Assembly: GCA_021809235.1 (NCBI GenBank)
Contig: JAKBAG010000007.1
Location: forward strand, 1 to 27,822
Source of the DNA: Acidobacteriota bacterium
GTDB taxonomy: Bacteria; Acidobacteriota; Terriglobia; Terriglobales; Acidobacteriaceae
Length of the DNA stretch: 27,822 bases
Direction of reading: 5' to 3'
In this document: positions 22,729-27,822 of the stretch, one piece after another
Layout of the letters: each line of letters starts with the position of its first letter
Numbering within the stretch: the stretch's first letter is position 1
The notes under the pieces: generated by a model
The model's database searches: none
What the model saw: the letters and a program-made list of their open reading frames with translations, nothing else
Told to the model about the DNA's origin: nothing
Program-made: the position numbers and the translations under genes

Positions 22729-23985
22729 ATGGAATCGTTTTTCAGCCGACACCGTAACGTGCTGGTGCTGCTGGCCGTGCTGCTGGCGCAGATTATCGGC
22801 CTTGCCGTGCAGGTGCGTCGTCCGGCGCGCAGAACTGGCAGCGCACCGGCGAATCGCGCGGGCGGGACGATTGTCAGCGCAGGCGGCAGCGGGGATGGCG
22901 GCGGGGTGATGCTGCTGCGACTGTGGGCGGCCGGGCTGGTGACCCCGCCCGAACGGCTCTTTCATGCGTTGAATCGTGGCGTGGTGGGTATGTGGACCGG
23001 CTATCTGGACCTGGTACACCTGCAGCAGCAGAATGCCCAGTTGCAGAAGACAGTGGACCGGCTGCGGCTGGAGCAGGCGATGCTGGAAGAGGATGCGCGT
23101 CAGGGAGAGCGCCTGCAGGCACTGATGCATTTTTCCCAGAGTTATCCGGGACGGACGCTGCCGGCGCAGGTGATTGGCACCAGCGGCAATCTGCAGTCGC
23201 ATCTGCTCTATCTGGACAAGGGCTCGGCCGACGGGCTACGTACGGACATGGCAGTGATCAGCGCCGATGGAATTGTGGGTAAGATTCGGGATGTGTTTCC
23301 GCATACATCCCAGGTGCTGATGATTAACGACCAGACCAGCGGCGCGGGCGTGATTCTGGAAAAGACGCGGATTCGCGGGATTCTGCGCGGGGATGCCAAT
23401 GGGCAGACTGAGGTGGTCGGAATTCTGGCCGATTCCCGGATCCAGCCGGGCGAAGCGGTGCTGACGGCCGGTGGAGATCAAATCTTTCCGCGCGGACTCC
23501 CGGTGGGAACGGTCACGCGCGTGGTGCGGGATCCGGATCGGAGTGCGTTCATTGATGTGATCCTGCGTCCGGCGGCCGCGCTGGACCGGCTGGACGAGGT
23601 GCTGGTGTTGACCGATCTGCAGTCTGCGATGCCGCCTGCGATGCAGAAGGATTTGGCGCAGAGCCAGAGCGAGCAGGGAGCGGCAGCCTCCGCGGAACTG
23701 GCGCGGGAGCTGGCACGTCGCAAGGCTGCCGAAGAGATGGCCGAGCGGCTACCGGGGCTGACCCAGCCGGGGGCGGCTGTGGGCAGTGGCGTGCCGGAGA
23801 GCAACGCGCCGGGAAGCAATGGAACTCCGCCGCCTGCGCCTCGGCCCATTCCCACGCTGCATCCGGATCGATTCACGCCAGGCTATGATTCCAACTCCGG
23901 CAGCGGGACAGCGCCCATCGAGCCGACGGGCGATGCACCGTCTGCATCCGGCAGCGGAAAGCCGCAGAAGAGGAGCCAGCCATGA
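22729..23985 (+). CDS. mreC: Rod shape-determining protein MreC
   Basis: This is a 418-residue protein from the ATG at 22729 (GGGAG 11 nt upstream). GTG codons at 22705 and 22717 are also in frame. It has one N-terminal transmembrane helix (about 11-30, LVLLAVLLAQIIGLAVQV) and a periplasmic coiled coil (about 95-130). The paired beta domain (about 140-300) contains LLYLDKGSADGLRTDMAV and GDQIFPRGLPVGTV. MreC links MreB filaments to PBP2 and activates wall synthesis. A tail of about 110 residues follows the beta domain: first Ala/Glu-rich helical, then Pro/Gly/Ser-rich and disordered. It overlaps mreD by 4 bp (ATGA). Confidence 0.93.
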   Translation: MESFFSRHRNVLVLLAVLLAQIIGLAVQVRRPARRTGSAPANRAGGTIVSAGGSGDGGGVMLLRLWAAGLVTPPERLFHALNRGVVGMWTGYLDLVHLQQQNAQLQKTVDRLRLEQAMLEEDARQGERLQALMHFSQSYPGRTLPAQVIGTSGNLQSHLLYLDKGSADGLRTDMAVISADGIVGKIRDVFPHTSQVLMINDQTSGAGVILEKTRIRGILRGDANGQTEVVGILADSRIQPGEAVLTAGGDQIFPRGLPVGTVTRVVRDPDRSAFIDVILRPAAALDRLDEVLVLTDLQSAMPPAMQKDLAQSQSEQGAAASAELARELARRKAAEEMAERLPGLTQPGAAVGSGVPESNAPGSNGTPPPAPRPIPTLHPDRFTPGYDSNSGSGTAPIEPTGDAPSASGSGKPQKRSQP

Positions 23986-24497
23986 GCGCGACCGATTATC
24001 GTCGGGAACTGGATATCCGGCGCTATCCGATGGCTGTGTATGTGCTGGTGCCCCTGGCGGCGCTGGTGCTTCAGGCCTGGCTGCCGCGCATTCTGGGCCG
24101 ATTTGCCTACTTTGACCTGCCGCTGCTGGTGGTGCTGTATTTTTCGCTGATCCGGCGGCATCCGATCCACGGCACGCTGCTGGGTGCGGTGCTGGGCGTG
24201 CTGCAGGATGGGCTGACGCAGGGTGCAATCGGGATTCATGGCGTGGCCAATACAATTTGCGGATTTCTGGCGGCCTCGCTCGGCGTCAGGTTTGTGGTGG
24301 AAAATGCTCTGCTGCGTGTGGCAATGAACTTTGTGTTTACGCTGGTGGCCGAGCTGCTGGTCGTCTTTGTGACGACCGGAGTGCTGGGGCTGGAGATGCA
24401 CTGGAATCTGCTGACGCAGGTACTGGTGGCCGCAGGCAATGCGTTGATCGGGCTGGTGCTGTTTCCGCTGTTGGATCGTCTGCAAAGCAGGAACTGA
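23982..24497 (+). CDS. mreD: Rod shape-determining protein MreD
   Basis: This 171-residue integral membrane protein has five or six hydrophobic helices and the typical MreD beginning (RRYPMAVYVLVPLAALVLQAW), followed by FDLPLLVVLYFSLIR and GALGVLQD-like sequence (GAVLGVLQDGLTQGAIGIHG). It is a scaffold of the elongasome that acts with MreC and the RodA/PBP2 pair. Its start overlaps the mreC stop, and AGGAG lies just upstream of the ATG. Length is normal. Confidence 0.92.
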   Translation: MSATDYRRELDIRRYPMAVYVLVPLAALVLQAWLPRILGRFAYFDLPLLVVLYFSLIRRHPIHGTLLGAVLGVLQDGLTQGAIGIHGVANTICGFLAASLGVRFVVENALLRVAMNFVFTLVAELLVVFVTTGVLGLEMHWNLLTQVLVAAGNALIGLVLFPLLDRLQSRN

Positions 24498-24525
24498 GAC
24501 AGGCAGAGGCCGGAAGGGAGATGGG

Positions 24526-26724
24526 ATGAAAGCGGATCGGGTGGAGCGGGGAAATCGCGAAGAGAAACTGCCCGCGCTGAAGCTAACCCTGGTGCAGTAT
24601 GGCATTCTGCTGCTGATGCTGGTACTGGTGGCTGGGTTGTGGCGGCTGCAGGTGCTGGGAGCCGACAGCTGGAAGGTACTGGCGGAGCAAAATCGCATTC
24701 GCAAGGTTCCGATTCTGGCGCCGCGTGGCAAGCTCTTTGATCGCGAGGGACGGCTGCTGGTGGACAACTATCCGTCGGTCTCCTGCTTTCTGGTGCGCGA
24801 GCAGGGGCATCCGGTCGATACAGACCTGCCGCTGATTGCCCGCGGACTGGATCTGGACCTGGACCAGTTGCGGGCCACGCTGCGGCGCTATCGCGGTGCT
24901 GCAGCCTATCAGCCGATTCCCATCAAGCAGGATATTACGCCTGATGAGCAGGCCTTCATTGCGGCGCATCGCAACGAGTTGCCGGAGCTGGAGACAATTG
25001 ACGAGGAGCGGCGGCTGTATCCACGCGATGGCTTTGCTGCGCACGTCATTGGCTACGTGGGAGAGGTGAGCGAGGATATGCTCAACGATCCGCGGTATGC
25101 CTACTATGAGCCAGGCGATGTAGTGGGCCGCGCCGGGGTGGAGCAGTCCTACGACGAGGTACTGCGCGGCGAGGATGGCTCGATGGACGTGATTGTGGAC
25201 AGCCATGGCCGTGAAGTGGGGCGCGCAGGCATTCAACCCGCGGTTCCGGGTCATGATCTGAAACTGACGCTGGATATTGACATTCAGCGTGCAGCCGAGG
25301 AGGCGCTGGGCACGGCCAATGGCGCAATTATTGCGATGGACCCGCGGACGGGTGAGATTCTGGCCATGGTCTCTCATCCCAGCTTCGATCCCAATGCCTT
25401 TGCGGTGCGTATTGGCCGGGCGGAGTGGAATGCGCTGATCACCGACCCCAACCATCCGCTGATGAACAAGGCAATTCAGGATCAGTTGGCGCCAGGATCA
25501 ACGTTCAAGATCATCATGTCGGTGGCCGGTCTGGAGCAGGGGATTGCTGAGAATCTGAAGGTGAACTGCGCCGGGGGCGGTACGTTTTATGGACACTTCT
25601 TCCACTGCGACCATCACCACGGGCTGCTGAGCATTCATGAGGCTATTCCGGAGTCCTGTGACACGTACTTCTATCAGCTGGCGTCGATGCTGGGGATCGA
25701 TACGATTGCCAAGTATGCCCATGAACTGGGCATCGGAGAGAAGACCGGCATTGACCTGCCAAATGAGATGGCTGGAGTTATGCCGTCGACGGAATGGAAG
25801 ATGAAGAACTTCCATGAGAAGTGGTATGCAGGCGAAGTGATCTCGGTGGGCATTGGACAGGGCGCGGTTGCGGTGACGCCGATCCAGCTGCTGCGGGCGC
25901 TGAGCGGGGTGGCCTCGGATGGGCATCTGGTGCGTCCGCATCTTGTGAATGCCGATCAGGTGTCGCCGGATTTTGAGCGGGCGCTTCTGGACACCTATCC
26001 CGGCTCAGGGGCCAAGGACGTGACGCTCCGGCCGGATACGTGGATGACGATCACCGATGGGATGGCAGGAACAACGCAGCCGGGACTGTATCACACGGCA
26101 GAGGGGGCACACCTGACGGGGATTGACTTTGCCGGCAAGACTGGAACGGCACAGGTGGTCGGCGGCGGGGATACGCACAATCGCGGCGGAGCCAAGACGC
26201 CGAATGCATGGTTTGTGGGTATGGCGCCGCGACGGAATCCGGAGATTGCCGTGGTGGTGCTGCAGGAGCATGGTGACTGGGGATCAGGCTCGGCCAAGCT
26301 GGCTGCGCAGGTGATTACGGCCTATGTAAACAAGCAGCGGAGGCTGGCCAATAACCTGGTGCTGAGCCAGGCGATCCCCGGGACGGCAGCTCCGGCAGCA
26401 GGGAATGGACCGAAGCCGGGCAGAACCGCAAACGGGCCAGTGGGGAAGGGCCAAGCCGGCCAGGCGGCGAATCGACCTGCGGTGGCTGCTGGGACCGAGC
26501 GCAATACCGATGCGGTAGAGATGGCGGCGATCTGGGCAGGCCCAGCGACAGCCAGACAGCCCTCGGGTACTGCCGAGAGGATGGGTGTGGGTGGATTCCG
26601 GATTGCGCTGGATGGGTCCGGACAGGTGATTCCGATTGCAAGCCACAGCGAGACGGAGTCGCGTCTGGCCGGGCTGCTTGCCATGACGGCGCATCCGCTG
26701 GATGGGACCGTGGGGAGCCACTGA
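24526..26724 (+). CDS. mrdA: Penicillin-binding protein 2 (elongation-specific transpeptidase)
   Basis: This 732-residue class B PBP has a transmembrane anchor at about 22-43 and a dimerisation/pedestal region (about 60-240, including PRGKLFDREGRLLVDN). The transpeptidase domain carries nucleophile S325 in STFK, S377-C-D379 and K538-T-G. It cross-links lateral-wall peptidoglycan in partnership with RodA. After the transpeptidase domain there is a tail of about 125 residues (about 605-732), Gly/Ala/Pro-rich and probably disordered, not seen in E. coli PBP2 (633 residues). The ribosome site GGAAGGGAG lies close upstream. It begins 28 bp after mreD, and its stop overlaps the rodA start by one base (TGATG), so expression is coupled. 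Confidence 0.96.
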   Translation: MKADRVERGNREEKLPALKLTLVQYGILLLMLVLVAGLWRLQVLGADSWKVLAEQNRIRKVPILAPRGKLFDREGRLLVDNYPSVSCFLVREQGHPVDTDLPLIARGLDLDLDQLRATLRRYRGAAAYQPIPIKQDITPDEQAFIAAHRNELPELETIDEERRLYPRDGFAAHVIGYVGEVSEDMLNDPRYAYYEPGDVVGRAGVEQSYDEVLRGEDGSMDVIVDSHGREVGRAGIQPAVPGHDLKLTLDIDIQRAAEEALGTANGAIIAMDPRTGEILAMVSHPSFDPNAFAVRIGRAEWNALITDPNHPLMNKAIQDQLAPGSTFKIIMSVAGLEQGIAENLKVNCAGGGTFYGHFFHCDHHHGLLSIHEAIPESCDTYFYQLASMLGIDTIAKYAHELGIGEKTGIDLPNEMAGVMPSTEWKMKNFHEKWYAGEVISVGIGQGAVAVTPIQLLRALSGVASDGHLVRPHLVNADQVSPDFERALLDTYPGSGAKDVTLRPDTWMTITDGMAGTTQPGLYHTAEGAHLTGIDFAGKTGTAQVVGGGDTHNRGGAKTPNAWFVGMAPRRNPEIAVVVLQEHGDWGSGSAKLAAQVITAYVNKQRRLANNLVLSQAIPGTAAPAAGNGPKPGRTANGPVGKGQAGQAANRPAVAAGTERNTDAVEMAAIWAGPATARQPSGTAERMGVGGFRIALDGSGQVIPIASHSETESRLAGLLAMTAHPLDGTVGSH

Positions 26725-27821
26725 TGCAGAAGGCGCTCGGGTATCGCGACTTTGACTGGCCGCTGCTGGGCATGGTGATGCTGCTTTGCGTGCTTTCGGT
26801 CTTTGAGATTTATTCGGCGACCATGCATACCAAGTACATAGGCTTCCACATCAAGCAGATGTATTGGATTGGCGGGGGGCTGGTGCTGATGTTTCTTCTG
26901 GCACGGGTGGATTATCACCGGCTGCTGGATTTTGCCTACTGGGCCTATGGGGTCTGCCTGCTGTCGCTGGTGGCGGTGCGGGTTGTGGGTACGCGGGTGA
27001 TGGGAGCGCGGCGATGGATTCGTCTGGGACCGATACACTTTCAGCCCTCGGAGTGGGTGAAGCTGGTGCTGATTGTTCTGATGGCGCACTACTTTGCCAA
27101 TCTGGGCTGTAAACGGCTGACATGGCAGGATATCTTCAAGGCGATTGGGCTGGTGGGGGTGCCGATGCTGCTGGTGGTGACGCAGCCGGATCTGGGAACG
27201 GCACTGACGTACTTTCCGATCCTGGTCGCGGGGCTGTTCCTGGGCGGGATCCATTGGCGGCAGGCGCTTCTGCTGGTCACGGTGGCAGTGGTGATGGTGG
27301 TCGGGGTCTGGTCCAGTGGGAAGGTGATCAAGCCCTATCAGAAAGCGCGGCTGACCAGCTTTCTGAACCCGGATGCAGACCCTCGTGGGACCGGTTATCA
27401 CCTCCGGCAGTCGCTGATCGCGGTCGGTTCCGGGGGAATCTGGGGTCAAGGCGCGGAAAAGGGAACCCAGACGCAGGGGGACTTCCTGCCCATTCCGCAT
27501 GCGGATTTCATCTTCGCGGCCTTCAGCGAAGAGCATGGCTTTGTCGGCGCATTTCTGGTTCTGCTGTTATACTTCGCTATATTGATGCGTTTGATCCAGA
27601 ACGCTCAAACCGCAGCCGACATTTCCGGCTCCTTGCTGGTGATGGGGGTGGTGGCGGTTTTAACGTTCCAGATCATGGTCAATATTGGCATGGTGATTGG
27701 ATTCATGCCGGTCACGGGAATTCCGTTACCGCTCCTGAGCTACGGCGGTTCTTCCGTGATGTTTACGTTTCTGGCGCTGGGTGTTGTGATGAATGTACGC
27801 ATGCGCCGGTTTGTCAACTAA
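26724..27821 (+). CDS. rodA: Peptidoglycan glycosyltransferase RodA (SEDS family)
   Basis: This 365-residue protein has about ten transmembrane helices and SEDS signatures: GARRWIRLGPIHFQPSEWVK, VTQPDLGTAL and GFMPVTGIPLPLLSYGGSS near the C-terminus. It polymerises glycan strands from lipid II during elongation, working with PBP2 (encoded immediately upstream) and MreCD. The gene is complete; the TAA ends one base before the window ends. GGGAG lies before the ATG. Also known as mrdB. Confidence 0.97.
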   Translation: MQKALGYRDFDWPLLGMVMLLCVLSVFEIYSATMHTKYIGFHIKQMYWIGGGLVLMFLLARVDYHRLLDFAYWAYGVCLLSLVAVRVVGTRVMGARRWIRLGPIHFQPSEWVKLVLIVLMAHYFANLGCKRLTWQDIFKAIGLVGVPMLLVVTQPDLGTALTYFPILVAGLFLGGIHWRQALLLVTVAVVMVVGVWSSGKVIKPYQKARLTSFLNPDADPRGTGYHLRQSLIAVGSGGIWGQGAEKGTQTQGDFLPIPHADFIFAAFSEEHGFVGAFLVLLLYFAILMRLIQNAQTAADISGSLLVMGVVAVLTFQIMVNIGMVIGFMPVTGIPLPLLSYGGSSVMFTFLALGVVMNVRMRRFVN

Positions 27822-27822
27822 G

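Noticed and set aside
22072..23202. Minus-strand open frame of 376 residues opposite mreB and mreC
   Set aside because: His/Gln/Arg-rich antisense frame across two conserved genes.
26322..27536. Minus-strand open frame of 404 residues opposite mrdA and rodA
   Set aside because: His/Gln/Pro-rich antisense of membrane-protein codons; no start signals or motifs.

Overview
The window is about 28 kb of GC-rich bacterial chromosome. It most likely comes from an acidobacterium of the Acidobacteriaceae/Terriglobia type. This is an inference from three things: an Oar-like TonB-dependent receptor with an N-terminal carboxypeptidase-regulatory domain, typical of Acidobacteriota; strongly expanded Ala/Pro/Gly linkers in housekeeping proteins; and Gram-negative envelope genes. 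Nothing looks like a phage, plasmid, insertion sequence or CRISPR array. Most of the window is core genome with one small accessory-looking block at 2.0-8.0 kb.

Layout. 1-1404 is the end of an MscS-type mechanosensitive channel. 1477-2046 is a compact unit: extended -10 promoter, tRNA-Leu(GAG), secG and a strong intrinsic terminator. 2067-2945 (minus) is an isocitrate lyase/PEP mutase superfamily lyase. Upstream of it is a 315-bp gene-free stretch with four TGAAG/CTTCA elements at exact 11-bp spacing. 3261-5990 (minus) is the TonB-dependent receptor. It is preceded by a small membrane protein with a possible HxH/CxxC metal-binding cluster (6241-6639, minus). Divergent to that is an exported protein of unknown function (6789-8006, plus).

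8025-12858 (minus) carries ald (alanine dehydrogenase), ntrY-like (sensor kinase) and ntrX-like (sigma-54-type response regulator) genes, probably one transcription unit with an internal promoter. 13030-18712 (minus) is the rimP-nusA-infB transcription/translation operon. It has a promoter, a terminator-like hairpin in the leader and a closing terminator. 18755-20059 (minus) is an M16 zinc peptidase, divergent from rlmN (20137-21354, plus). 21511-27821 (plus) is the rod-shape elongation cluster mreB-mreC-mreD-mrdA(PBP2)-rodA, with the last four genes closely packed or overlapping.

How the genes work together. SecG belongs to protein export. RimP, NusA, IF-2, RlmN and tRNA-Leu serve ribosome maturation, transcription and translation. 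MreBCD, PBP2 and RodA form the elongasome that builds lateral peptidoglycan. NtrYX next to Ald suggests a link between nitrogen or redox status and alanine metabolism. The less usual points are the 11-bp-period array, the GAFPGA variant in the NtrX-like regulator, two promoters whose -10 boxes predict leaderless mRNAs, the leader hairpin before rimP, and the small HxH/CxxC protein beside the receptor. I did not find a clear multi-gene novel defence or biosynthetic system.
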